Positions 27,199 to 35,625 of a stretch of 64,000 nucleotides of DNA are shown here, one piece after another. A model generated the notes under the pieces. The model did not search any database and was not told where the DNA came from. It worked only from the letters and a program-made list of their open reading frames with translations. The stretch comes from Imhoffiella fuscus (GTDB taxonomy: Bacteria; Pseudomonadota; Gammaproteobacteria; Chromatiales; Chromatiaceae), in assembly GCF_042682685.1 (NCBI RefSeq), contig NZ_JBHUHX010000051.1, forward strand, positions 1-64,000. Direction: 5' to 3'. Each line of letters begins with the position of its first letter. Position 1 is the stretch's first letter. The position numbers were made by a program, and so were the translations under genes.

Positions 27199-28383
27199 AT
27201 GGTCACCAATCCCGTTTCTGGTGCCGGATACCTGCTGCAGGGCATGCGACTCATCGCACGCCCAGGTATCAGGCGATTCGTGCTCATCCCACTGCTGATC
27301 AACGTCCTCATCTTCACGGGCGGCATCTATTTCGGTGTCACCCAGTTCGAGGGGCTCATGGCGACCCTGCAGTCGCACGTCCCCGAATGGCTCGGCTGGC
27401 TGGACTGGATCCTCTGGCCCATCTTCATCGTGCTGCTGCTGGTGGTGGTCTTCTACACCTTCGGCATGATCGCCAACCTCGTCGCCTCGCCCTTCAACAG
27501 CCTATTGGCCGAAAAGGTCGAGCTCCTGCTGACCGGGCGCCCGATCGAGCAGGAAGGCGATTTCCGCCGACTGCTGGCGGAGCTGGTACCGACCCTGTTC
27601 GACGAGCTGCGCAAGATCCTCTACGCACTGCTCTGGGCCATCCCCTTCCTGATGCTGCTGTTCGTCCCGATCGTGGGTCCGGCGATCTGGTTCCTCTATA
27701 CGGCCTGGATGCTGGCGGTCGAATATTCCGACTACCCGATGGGCAATCACGGACTCAAATTCGCCGAGATACGCCAGAAGCTCCGCAGCCGCCGCACGAT
27801 GAGCCTGAGCTTCGGCGCAACCGCTGCGGGACTCGGCATGATCCCCGTGCTCAACTTCATCATGATGCCGAGCGCGGTCGCCGGAGCCACGGCCATGTGG
27901 GTGCGTGAATTCCGTAGCGCCAGCAACTACCAGGGACCCAACCAATCGCGGGTTGCGACCCGCTACGTGCTGCTGGCGATCGACCATCTCTCGGGCGCCA
28001 TGAGCGGCGAGATCCTGCTTGGCCCGCTGCGCGGACAGTCGCTAGAACAGATTCCGACCGAGCAACTGCTGGATCTGCTGACCACCTGCTATCGCACGGA
28101 TGCCGAATCGGCCGAGGCGCTTGAGGTCTACCTGACCCGCGCGCGCGGACATCAGGTCCAAGAACCACCGCCGCGTCACCGCCCAGAGGCCGCGCCCCAG
28201 CCGGGATCGGCCCCAATGACAGAGAGCGAGGCACGCGCCATCCTCGGCATCGAGCGCGACGCTGGACCGGAAGCGATCCAGACCGCGCACCGTCGACTCA
28301 TCCAGCGGATCCACCCGGACCGCGGCGGCTCGGACTACCTCGCCGCCAAGGTCAACGAGGCCAAGCGTATCCTCACCGCCTGA
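27199..28383 (+). CDS. CysZ-type membrane protein fused to a C-terminal DnaJ domain
   Basis: 394 residues. The first ~245 look like CysZ (sulfate-uptake membrane protein): PVSGAGYLLQGMRLIARPGI, four hydrophobic segments, VASPFNSLLAEKVELLLTGR, and MSLSFGATAAGLGMIPVLNF. Residues ~250-330 (SRVATRYVLLAIDHLSGAMS, then LLDLLTTCY) match the middle of membrane-tethered, Tim14-like DnaJ proteins. The last ~55 are a J domain, ESEARAILGI with the HPD tripeptide in RIHPDRGGSDYL. One frame with no internal stop spans all parts. The J domain should face the cytoplasm and recruit DnaK; a client role at the membrane is inference. Confidence 0.85.
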   Translation: MVTNPVSGAGYLLQGMRLIARPGIRRFVLIPLLINVLIFTGGIYFGVTQFEGLMATLQSHVPEWLGWLDWILWPIFIVLLLVVVFYTFGMIANLVASPFNSLLAEKVELLLTGRPIEQEGDFRRLLAELVPTLFDELRKILYALLWAIPFLMLLFVPIVGPAIWFLYTAWMLAVEYSDYPMGNHGLKFAEIRQKLRSRRTMSLSFGATAAGLGMIPVLNFIMMPSAVAGATAMWVREFRSASNYQGPNQSRVATRYVLLAIDHLSGAMSGEILLGPLRGQSLEQIPTEQLLDLLTTCYRTDAESAEALEVYLTRARGHQVQEPPPRHRPEAAPQPGSAPMTESEARAILGIERDAGPEAIQTAHRRLIQRIHPDRGGSDYLAAKVNEAKRILTA

Positions 28384-28392
28384 CGCCCCGCC

Positions 28393-28429
28393 CGTCGCCT
28401 GGGTGAAGCGCAGCGAAACCCAGGCGACG
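28393..28429. repeat. REP-like palindrome, copy 1
   Basis: CGTCGCCTGGGT (28393-28404) and ACCCAGGCGACG (28418-28429) are perfect 12-base inverted arms around GAAGCGCAGCGAA. The core CTGGGTGAAGC.CAGCGAAA recurs at 45648-45673 in a decayed form. Located just after a stop codon, it may also act as a terminator or mRNA stabiliser. Confidence 0.7.
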
Positions 28430-28632
28430 GCACTTCGCCACGTCCCCGGCTGGCAGCGATCGCCGGCGTGATCTACAGTCAACGTGAACGGAATCCGAGA
28501 CTTGCTTCGATTGGCCTACCTTTAAAAACGGAAAGCGCCCCGCATTACGGCTGAAACCACTGTCCCATCGGGCATTTGGTCCTTTCCCCAAAGAAGGTCG
28601 TACCCCTGTCAATATCACCGGATGTCGCTGCG

Positions 28633-29724
28633 ATGACTGTCGATCAGCCTCTGAGCGCATCCTGGACAGCCCCCGACAGGAAGCGCCTCAACCATTGTCA
28701 CGACGCGGCACGACCCGCCATTCTCGCATTACTCACCCTCGCGTCACCTTCGGGGCTCTGCGCCACAGACGCACAGGAGCGGCATGGCTTCGACTGGGCG
28801 GTATCCGTTGAGAGCGAACTCGATTTGGCCCTCAACCAAGCGGCCACGAACGACGGCGATATCGAACTGTTCATTCTGGGTCAGTGGTATTTTTCCAACC
28901 GCACGCAGCTTTATGTACTCTACGGCAATGAGATCGACTACACCGAGACCTCCGCCAGAGGTCAGCTCGGCGCGCCAAGTCATGCCGTTTACAAGCTCTA
29001 CGCCGAGTTCAATCGGGCTGACAACAGGTTACGCATCGGCAAATTCGCACCCGCCTTCGGAAACAGCTGGTCCCTGGCGAAGGGGGTCGCAGCCGCCTAC
29101 CTCGCCGAAGACTATGAACTCACGGACTGCCTTGGCGCCTCTCTAGCGCGCAAGACCGAGAACGGCTCATTGACCGTCTCTCTGTTCTCGTCCGCAGACA
29201 ATATCTTGCCCGCCGATGCGGTCTGCAAGCTGGGCAAGAATGCATCCTTCGATGCTGTCGGCTCCTATCCCGATGGCCACCTGAACAATGTCGCGCTGGA
29301 GTGGAACCATACGATTCACAAGGGACGTCTTTCACTCGGCGCGCGCTATCTTCCGGGGGTGAGCACATCCGAAGATGATGAACTCGGAGGAGTCGCCAGC
29401 CTATTGCGGCAAATCGGCGACACTTGGTCGCTCTATGCCGAGGTTGCCGCCTTCGACGGCTATCAAGGAACGACCCAAAACGCCGAATACACGGCGCTGA
29501 ATACCGCCTATAAGTACAAGCAACTCACTTTCTCCCTGACCTATGCCTATCGCCGGCTATCACATAGCAGCAACACATCGCTGATATCCATTGGCGTTGA
29601 CTATGATTGGCACAGCGGATTCAAGCTGCAAACCGGGCTATCCGTTGTATCAACCGCCGGAAAGCCCGAAGGCTACCTCTCATTTGACCTCATCATTCCA
29701 TTGCGCTTGCCCAAATACGGTTGA
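28633..29724 (+). CDS. Putative outer-membrane beta-barrel protein (porin-like)
   Basis: 363 residues from ATG 28633. A basic N terminus and hydrophobic stretch (AARPAILALLTLASPSGLCA) suggest export. The rest alternates polar and aromatic residues in short strands: YFSNRTQLYVLYGNEI, VYKLYAEFNRADNRLRIGKF, YKQLTFSLTYAYRR and SIGVDYDWHSGFKLQTGL. That is typical of outer-membrane barrels. Family not identified, and the C terminus ends in LPKYG rather than an aromatic residue. Base composition is slightly lower in GC than the flanks. Confidence 0.55.
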   Translation: MTVDQPLSASWTAPDRKRLNHCHDAARPAILALLTLASPSGLCATDAQERHGFDWAVSVESELDLALNQAATNDGDIELFILGQWYFSNRTQLYVLYGNEIDYTETSARGQLGAPSHAVYKLYAEFNRADNRLRIGKFAPAFGNSWSLAKGVAAAYLAEDYELTDCLGASLARKTENGSLTVSLFSSADNILPADAVCKLGKNASFDAVGSYPDGHLNNVALEWNHTIHKGRLSLGARYLPGVSTSEDDELGGVASLLRQIGDTWSLYAEVAAFDGYQGTTQNAEYTALNTAYKYKQLTFSLTYAYRRLSHSSNTSLISIGVDYDWHSGFKLQTGLSVVSTAGKPEGYLSFDLIIPLRLPKYG

Positions 29725-29784
29725 CGGTTCGCAGCACTCACAGCCGACGGCCAATCTCCACCACTGCGAGAGAGTACATTCACT

Positions 29785-32700
29785 ATGAACGGCACTCATG
29801 ACACACGGACAGCACTCGCGACAGCCTTGACACTGGCGATGTGCGGCGGAGCTGAAGCCCAGGACGTCGAAGCGCTCTCCCGCTACCTGGACATCACGCA
29901 AGACGCGCTCGTCGGACAGCATGGTTTCTACGGGGTGGTCTCAGGGATGGAGTTCGGGAACGGGGGCCGCTGGACCCATGCGACAGGGACGACAGGTCCA
30001 GCCACGGCCTCTGAAGGCGGACGAGCCTTGACGGTTGACGACCGCTTCCACATCGGGAGTCAGACCAAGACCTACACCGGAACCGTGGTGCTCCAATTCG
30101 TCGGAGAGGGTGTGATCGGCCTGGACGACACGCTACAGGAATGGTATGTGCGCCAGCCTGCTGCAACACAGGCCCTAAGCGTCATGAGTCAGCAGCAGCG
30201 CGAAACCTTCACCGTTCGCGACCTCATCTCGATGCGCACTGGCATCGCGGAATATCTGTCAGGCGACGACCCGAATCATCCTGGCGCGACCATCCTGGAT
30301 ACATGGAATGCCAAGAATGGCGACTATGACTTGGCGCGCGCTCAATTGATCGCGGCGGCTCTCGCCGAAGGATCGACGATGACGCCAGGAGATCAAAGCA
30401 CCTTCCAGTACTCCAACACCAACTTCACGCTGGCGGGGATCATCGCCGAGGCCGCCAGCTGCGAGACAGGACACTGCAGGACCATCGCCGAGCTGATCAC
30501 CGAGCGCGTGGTCGAGCCACTGGGCCTGACCAATACGCTCTATCCCACGGGCACCGAATGGGGGTCCGACCAGCACACGAACGGAACATGGAATGCATAC
30601 GGCGAGCTGACGGATTTCACCTTCACGACACCCTCGGTGCCCAACTCGGCCGGCGCCATGATCTCGAATATTCACGATCAACTGGATTGGCTCATCGAGC
30701 TGACAACGAACCGCAATGGCACCCTGGACCCGGCAGTCTTTGCAGAGCGCCTGCGGAACACAGACATCATGAACGGCGAGGTCGGCATCATCGCAGGCGG
30801 CTACGGCTTTGCGATCTATGGCCAGCACAGTACCGAGACCGGCGTCTTCATGCTGGGCCACGGTGGCGAGCTGAGCGGCTATCAGACCCTGATGTTCCAT
30901 TTCCCCGGTGACCCCAGCACCACGGCGGACGACCTCTTCATCGTATCGGATCTCAACACCTTCCTGAGCTTGCCGGGCGAGCGTCAGTACACGCCTGCCG
31001 ACATCAACGATTACTTCTACGATCTGCAGGAGACGGTCGCCATCTTCGATGCCTTTGTGATGGATCCGAACGGTTGCTCGACCTCGGACAGCGGCACGGT
31101 CTGTCGGGGCACCACGGTTGCCGATCAGCTGCGCGACATGACGACTGCTTTCACGGTCCGACCTTCGGGATACCGCTGGGTGAGTCCTGAAATCGGCTTC
31201 GACGCGCCCGTGCCCACCTATGTCTTCTACGGCCAAGACACGACGGCCACACGCATGACCAATGGCTCGATCAGGATCGAAGATCAAGGGATTCTGAAAG
31301 GTTATGGCAACGATCTGACCCTGATCCGGCTCGAAGGCACCGAAAACAGCGTACAGGTCGATGGCGAGATCGAGACCATCGGGGCCAATACGATCGCGAT
31401 CGACGCCAGCGCCCCATCGAACGATACGATCGGCATCGGCCCCACAGGCCGCGTGAGCGGCGGCATCGACATCACCCAGGGATCCGACCGACTCACGGTC
31501 AACGGGATCCTCACGGGAGATGTCTCCACGGGAGCGGCCTCGCGTCTGTCCGGCAACGGACGCATCGACGGACGCGTCTCCGGTTCCGGCACCATAACCC
31601 CTGGTGACCGCGCCACGCTCGGAACGCTGACCGTCACGCGCTACGAGGCCGCCGATGGGGTCCTCGAGATCGACGTCGATCGTGCTTCGAGCCGCGCGGA
31701 TCTCTTGTCGGTCGTCGGGCAAACCGCAACCATCGAGAACTACCCGGTCGCAGACACTGGCGTGGCGATCCTCGGCAATGGAACGCTGCGATTGAAGGGG
31801 ACGGCGCCCCAGGGAGACGTGCAGCTGCCCATCCTCACGGCAGCCAACGGTGTTAGCGGTCGCTTCGCCAGGGTTGAGGATCCCGACGGGATGCTACTCG
31901 ACTCCGGTCGTACCGCCCTGGATGTGCTGAGTTCATCCAGCGCAGTGACGCTGACGAGCACTAGCCCCGCCATCTTCGACGGGGCCGCCGAAACGGCGTA
32001 CCGAAGCTCACTGGCCGTCATGGACAGCATCTTGGAGTTCGCACGGACGACCTCCATCGTACCACAGGACCGGCTGTCAGGATTCGTCGTCTCGGCGCTC
32101 GGAGACGAGTTCTCATTCGACGACGCGGATGGCGTATCCGGCTATGACATCCGCATCGGCGGTATGTTGGCCGGCCTCAGTGGTTCAATCGGAAACCGGG
32201 GAGTTTGGGCACTCTCGCTGGCCAAGACCTCCGAAAAGGCCAAAATCGATGAGACGCACCGGGAGCAACAGCTTGACGCGACCATGATCGGCATCACGGC
32301 CGAGCTCGACCTGGATCTCGTCGACCTCGGTCTGGGCATCACCTATGGCTTCGGCGATATCGACTATCAGCGGGATCTGGGAGGCGCGACGGCAACGGGA
32401 GAGACCGATCACGAGCGCTGGATCCTGGGAATGGAAGTCTCGCGCACCAGGGTCGTCCGGGGCTGGAACTGGAACTGGCTCGCCAATCTGACCTACATGC
32501 GCGGCAGCGAGGCCGCATTCACCGAGACCAGCGGACAAGGCATTCCGGCACGGTTTGGCGGACGCACTTACGAGCGGCTGCGCCTCGGCATCGGCGCAAC
32601 GGCGTCCGTTACACCCACGCTCAAGCGCGTGGCGCCCTCGCTCAGCCTGGACCTGTTCCAACACCTGGATCTCGACAACTCCGACATCGCCTACACGTAC

Positions 32701-32880
32701 GGCGACGGTAGCCACGGCACATTGGAGGGCCGCTCGGCGGATGGCCCAGAGGTCAGAATGACGGCGGGTCTCTCCTACGCACTGACCAAAAACGCGATGC
32801 TCAAAGCCGCTCTATATGTCAGCGCCGGCGACGACTACTCCAATGTCGGTTTCACATCAGGCGTCGATTTCGCCTTCTGA
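29785..32880 (+). CDS. Autotransporter with serine beta-lactamase-like passenger
   Basis: 1031 residues. A signal peptide (ALATALTLAMCGGAEA) leads into a class C beta-lactamase/esterase-type passenger at about 30-430. It has the SxxK motif in IGSQTKTY (about 91-96), YSN in FQYSNTNF (about 207) and HGG in LGHGGELSGY, the third-motif variant seen in penicillin-binding-protein-like hydrolases. Residues ~440-740 form a repetitive Gly/Thr-rich beta-helix stalk (VNGILTGDVST, GSGTITPGDRATLGTLTV). The last ~270 form a beta-barrel ending in GVDFAF with a terminal phenylalanine. Type Va secretion of a surface serine hydrolase (esterase, D,D-peptidase or beta-lactamase) is inferred. Confidence 0.85.
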   Translation: MNGTHDTRTALATALTLAMCGGAEAQDVEALSRYLDITQDALVGQHGFYGVVSGMEFGNGGRWTHATGTTGPATASEGGRALTVDDRFHIGSQTKTYTGTVVLQFVGEGVIGLDDTLQEWYVRQPAATQALSVMSQQQRETFTVRDLISMRTGIAEYLSGDDPNHPGATILDTWNAKNGDYDLARAQLIAAALAEGSTMTPGDQSTFQYSNTNFTLAGIIAEAASCETGHCRTIAELITERVVEPLGLTNTLYPTGTEWGSDQHTNGTWNAYGELTDFTFTTPSVPNSAGAMISNIHDQLDWLIELTTNRNGTLDPAVFAERLRNTDIMNGEVGIIAGGYGFAIYGQHSTETGVFMLGHGGELSGYQTLMFHFPGDPSTTADDLFIVSDLNTFLSLPGERQYTPADINDYFYDLQETVAIFDAFVMDPNGCSTSDSGTVCRGTTVADQLRDMTTAFTVRPSGYRWVSPEIGFDAPVPTYVFYGQDTTATRMTNGSIRIEDQGILKGYGNDLTLIRLEGTENSVQVDGEIETIGANTIAIDASAPSNDTIGIGPTGRVSGGIDITQGSDRLTVNGILTGDVSTGAASRLSGNGRIDGRVSGSGTITPGDRATLGTLTVTRYEAADGVLEIDVDRASSRADLLSVVGQTATIENYPVADTGVAILGNGTLRLKGTAPQGDVQLPILTAANGVSGRFARVEDPDGMLLDSGRTALDVLSSSSAVTLTSTSPAIFDGAAETAYRSSLAVMDSILEFARTTSIVPQDRLSGFVVSALGDEFSFDDADGVSGYDIRIGGMLAGLSGSIGNRGVWALSLAKTSEKAKIDETHREQQLDATMIGITAELDLDLVDLGLGITYGFGDIDYQRDLGGATATGETDHERWILGMEVSRTRVVRGWNWNWLANLTYMRGSEAAFTETSGQGIPARFGGRTYERLRLGIGATASVTPTLKRVAPSLSLDLFQHLDLDNSDIAYTYGDGSHGTLEGRSADGPEVRMTAGLSYALTKNAMLKAALYVSAGDDYSNVGFTSGVDFAF

Positions 32881-33012
32881 AGGCGTTCGAGGCGCAACGG
32901 TGCTGGAATAAGTCGATCGGTGAACCTCGTTGAAAAAATGCTCTCTTAACCGAGATGTCTGCGGACACGAAACCACTTCACTCCAACCCTCCACACGATG
33001 GGAGCATCAACG

Positions 33013-33774
33013 ATGTCATCACACCCCGAACGTATCGCCATCGTCACCGGCGCCACCTCCGGGATCGGCGAGGCGACAGCCCGAACCTTCGTCACCGCCG
33101 GCTTCGCTGTCGTCGGCAACGGTCGCACCGCCGAAAAGCTGAGCGCCCTGGAGAGCGAACTCGGCGCATCCTTCGTCGGCGTCGCGGGCGATGCCAGCGA
33201 CGCCGATGTGATCCAGCAGATGCTGGAGACCGCAGAAAGTCGATTCGGTCGCCCCGCCGACATCGTGGTCGTCAATGCCGGACGCGGTCTGGGCGGCACG
33301 GTGACCGGTGCCGATGCGGACGCCTTCGAGGAGGTCATGCGCATCAACATCGGCGGCGCACTGCGTCTGATGCAGGCCGCAGGGCGACACATGGTCGCCG
33401 CCCAACAGGACACCTATCCGAAGAAGGCCGCCGACATCGTGGTCATCGGCTCGGTCGTCGGACGCCACATCTCCCCCTTCAGCGCCGTCTATGGCTCAAC
33501 CAAGTTCGCCGTCCACGCACTCGTCGAGGGACTGAGGCGCGAGGTCGGCCCCAAGGGGGTGCGCGTCTCGCTGGTCGAACCGGGAATCGTAGTCAGCGGA
33601 TTCCAGGCGGTGGCGGGCTACAGCGACGATCTGGTGCGTGAGTTCGACGAGAAGTTCGGCCCGCTGCTGTTCGGCGAGGACATCGCCAACGCCATCCATC
33701 ACATCGTCACCCAGCCGCCGCACGTCCATATCAGCGACATCGTGGTTCGCCCCACCCGCCAGGACTATCCCTGA
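33013..33774 (+). CDS. Short-chain dehydrogenase/reductase
   Basis: 253 residues from ATG 33013, selected over ATG 32998 because GGAG lies eight bases upstream. Rossmann motif TGATSGIGEA at residues 12-21, NAG in VVNAGRGLGG, catalytic serine in VVIGSVVGR and YxxxK in YGSTKFAVHAL. The small GxxxGxG loop plus a neutral region afterwards does not settle NAD versus NADP. Substrate unknown. Confidence 0.85.
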   Translation: MSSHPERIAIVTGATSGIGEATARTFVTAGFAVVGNGRTAEKLSALESELGASFVGVAGDASDADVIQQMLETAESRFGRPADIVVVNAGRGLGGTVTGADADAFEEVMRINIGGALRLMQAAGRHMVAAQQDTYPKKAADIVVIGSVVGRHISPFSAVYGSTKFAVHALVEGLRREVGPKGVRVSLVEPGIVVSGFQAVAGYSDDLVREFDEKFGPLLFGEDIANAIHHIVTQPPHVHISDIVVRPTRQDYP

Positions 33775-33781
33775 TCGAAGG

Positions 33782-33816
33782 CGTGCCTGCGGGCGAGCCA
33801 CTCGCCCGCAGGCACG
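33782..33816. terminator. Perfect 16-bp inverted repeat after the SDR gene
   Basis: CGTGCCTGCGGGCGAG, CCA, CTCGCCCGCAGGCACG: a perfect 16-bp stem with a 3-base loop starting just after the SDR stop. There is no T-run, so it could be a Rho-independent-like block, a stabiliser, or a REP-type element. Confidence 0.5.
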
Positions 33817-33993
33817 GCGTCGACGAACGTCATCCGAGAGCAACAATCCGGCACTAGGATGTGTCGGCTCGGGACGGGAGCCGGTCGACGCGTAGGAGTC
33901 TATCCCCGATCCGGCCGGCCACCGAAACGACGGTGGCGACCCGAGCGAATCAGCCCATTCACCATGCCTGCCCAGCAGGCCCACGAGGCCATC

Positions 33994-34272
33994 ATGACAC
34001 CGCTCGAAAAGGTCGAAGCGCTCTACGAGGAACTGGTCGCCTGGTACGGAGAGGGCAAAGACCGCGAGGTCCGGGCGGCATCCAAACTCCTCATGATCGC
34101 CCTGCTCGAACTCAAGGAGCACGACCGACGCGGCTGGCAGGGGCTGGTCGAGGACTATGTGCGGATGCTGAACGAGGATCCCGAACGCTTCCGTCGTCTG
34201 ATCGAGGCCAATCACGGCAAGTCGAAGCGCAGCGACACGGACACAGGTCATCTAGAGGATTTGATCGCCTGA
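33994..34272 (+). CDS. Small hypothetical helical protein
   Basis: 92 residues from ATG 33994, which has GAGG seven bases upstream; an alternative ATG lies at 33964. The sequence is helical and charged (TPLEKVEALYEELVAWYGEG, then LKEHDRRGWQGLVEDYVRML). No signal peptide or known domain was recognised. It precedes the phosphate operon on the same strand, but a Pho box lies between. Confidence 0.55.
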   Translation: MTPLEKVEALYEELVAWYGEGKDREVRAASKLLMIALLELKEHDRRGWQGLVEDYVRMLNEDPERFRRLIEANHGKSKRSDTDTGHLEDLIA

Positions 34273-34319
34273 TCCGTGCACTAACCCCAAGACTTTAGAC
34301 GATGGCAAGATGCCCTCGT

Positions 34320-34359
34320 CGTCATCAAACGTTCTTGAAAACGTCATCATAGCGTTCGC
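34320..34359 (+). promoter_or_regulatory. Candidate Pho box upstream of pstS
   Basis: Four 11-base units in a row: CGTCATC+AAAC, GTTCTTG+AAAA, CGTCATC+ATAG, CGTTCGC+AGTC. Units one and three are identical over seven bases and resemble the PhoB half-site CTGTCAT; spacers are A-rich. The 11-base period and the location ~85 bases before the pstS start fit PhoB control of phosphate starvation. An A/T stretch follows at 34371-34378 for a -10 region. Confidence 0.55.
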
Positions 34360-34443
34360 AGTCCAGCGGGAAAATTAAGCGGCTTTCCACGCAGGCCGAT
34401 TGGGCATTCGCCCCGGCCGTCAATCATCCCCTGGGGTTCTGTC

Positions 34444-35502
34444 ATGAAAACACCTTCCTATATCAAGTCGGCGCTCGCCGCCGGGCTGGTCTCCCTGTGC
34501 GCGGTTTCCGTCGCCGCCCACGCCGAGGTCAAGCTGAACGGTTCTGGCGCAAGCTTTCCCTTCCCCATCTACTCCAAGTGGTTCAAGGACTTCAGCGCCG
34601 AGCACAAGGACATCCGTATCGACTATCAGTCCAAGGGTAGCGGCGCCGGCATTCAGGACCTGATCAACGGCACCGTCGATTTCGCCGCCTCCGACGCCGC
34701 CATGAGCGACAAGGACATGGCCCAGGTCAAGCAGGGCGTCGTGCTGCTGCCCATGACCGCTGGCGAGGTCGTCATCATTTACAACCTCAAGGGTGTCAAT
34801 GAGCTCAATCTGCCCCGTGACGTCTATCCGGCGATCTTCTCCGGAACGATCACCCAGTGGAACGATCCCGCCATCGCCAAGGCCAACCCGGGCGTCGATC
34901 TGCCGGACGAGCCGATCACCGTCGTGACCCGCTCCGACTCCTCCGGGACCTCCTTCGTCTTCACCGGGCATCTCTCGGCCATCAACGAAACCTTCAAGGA
35001 AAGCGTCGGTCAGGGCAAGGCGCCCAACTGGCCCAATACCGGCAAGTTCATCGCCGCACCCAAAAACGATGGCGTCACGGCTCAGGTGCAGCAGAACGAG
35101 GGTTCCATCGGCTACGTCGAGTACGGTTACGCCAAGCTGACCGGCTGGAAGCAGGTCGCCAAGCTCGAAAACAAGTCCGGCAAGTTCATCGCCGCAGGTC
35201 CCGAGTCTGGCGCGGCCGCACTGGCCTCCGCCGAGTTCCCCGAGGGCACCCTGCCCAACAGCGACGTACCGAACCTGATCGCCTGGGTCTGGGATCCGGC
35301 CGGCGAGGACGCCTATCCGATCGCGACCTTCACCTGGATGCTCTTCTACAAGGATCAGGACGACGAGAAGGCCGCCGCGCTGCGTGAAATGGTCGAATAC
35401 GGCGTCAAAAAGGGCCAGAAGATCGCCGATTCCATGGGCTACATCCCGCTCCCCAAGAGCGTTCAGGAGCGTGTCCTCTCCACGGTTGAGTTCATCCGCT
35501 GA
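34444..35502 (+). CDS. pstS: Phosphate ABC transporter substrate-binding protein PstS
   Basis: 352 residues. A signal peptide (AAGLVSLCAVSVAAHA) is followed by the PstS signatures GSGASFPFPIYSKW, YQSKGSGAGIQDLI, DFAASDAAM and RSDSSGTSFVFT. It binds periplasmic phosphate and hands it to PstCA. First gene of pstSCAB, preceded by a candidate Pho box and followed by two strong hairpins. Confidence 0.95.
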   Translation: MKTPSYIKSALAAGLVSLCAVSVAAHAEVKLNGSGASFPFPIYSKWFKDFSAEHKDIRIDYQSKGSGAGIQDLINGTVDFAASDAAMSDKDMAQVKQGVVLLPMTAGEVVIIYNLKGVNELNLPRDVYPAIFSGTITQWNDPAIAKANPGVDLPDEPITVVTRSDSSGTSFVFTGHLSAINETFKESVGQGKAPNWPNTGKFIAAPKNDGVTAQVQQNEGSIGYVEYGYAKLTGWKQVAKLENKSGKFIAAGPESGAAALASAEFPEGTLPNSDVPNLIAWVWDPAGEDAYPIATFTWMLFYKDQDDEKAAALREMVEYGVKKGQKIADSMGYIPLPKSVQERVLSTVEFIR

Positions 35503-35517
35503 AGCTAGGCGGGACAT

Positions 35518-35573
35518 GAATCCCAGGGCGCGCGCCCTGGGATTCGCCCGAGCCCGGTGGCGGCCGGGCTCGG
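35518..35573 (+). promoter_or_regulatory. Two strong hairpins between pstS and pstC
   Basis: First, a perfect palindrome GAATCCCAGGGCGC/GCGCCCTGGGATTC (35518-35545). Second, CCGAGCCCGG-TGGCGG-CCGGGCTCGG (35548-35573). Neither has a T-run. Such structures after the binding-protein gene of ABC operons commonly protect or partially terminate the message, so that PstS is made in excess over the membrane subunits. Confidence 0.6.
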
Positions 35574-35625
35574 AACCGAACACCACCCATTTCCGCAGCA
35601 GTCACCGCACCCTGAAGAGAACGCC

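Noticed and set aside
30259..31722. 487-codon antisense frame inside the autotransporter gene
   Set aside because: Shadow frame; the + strand carries signal peptide, SxxK and barrel.
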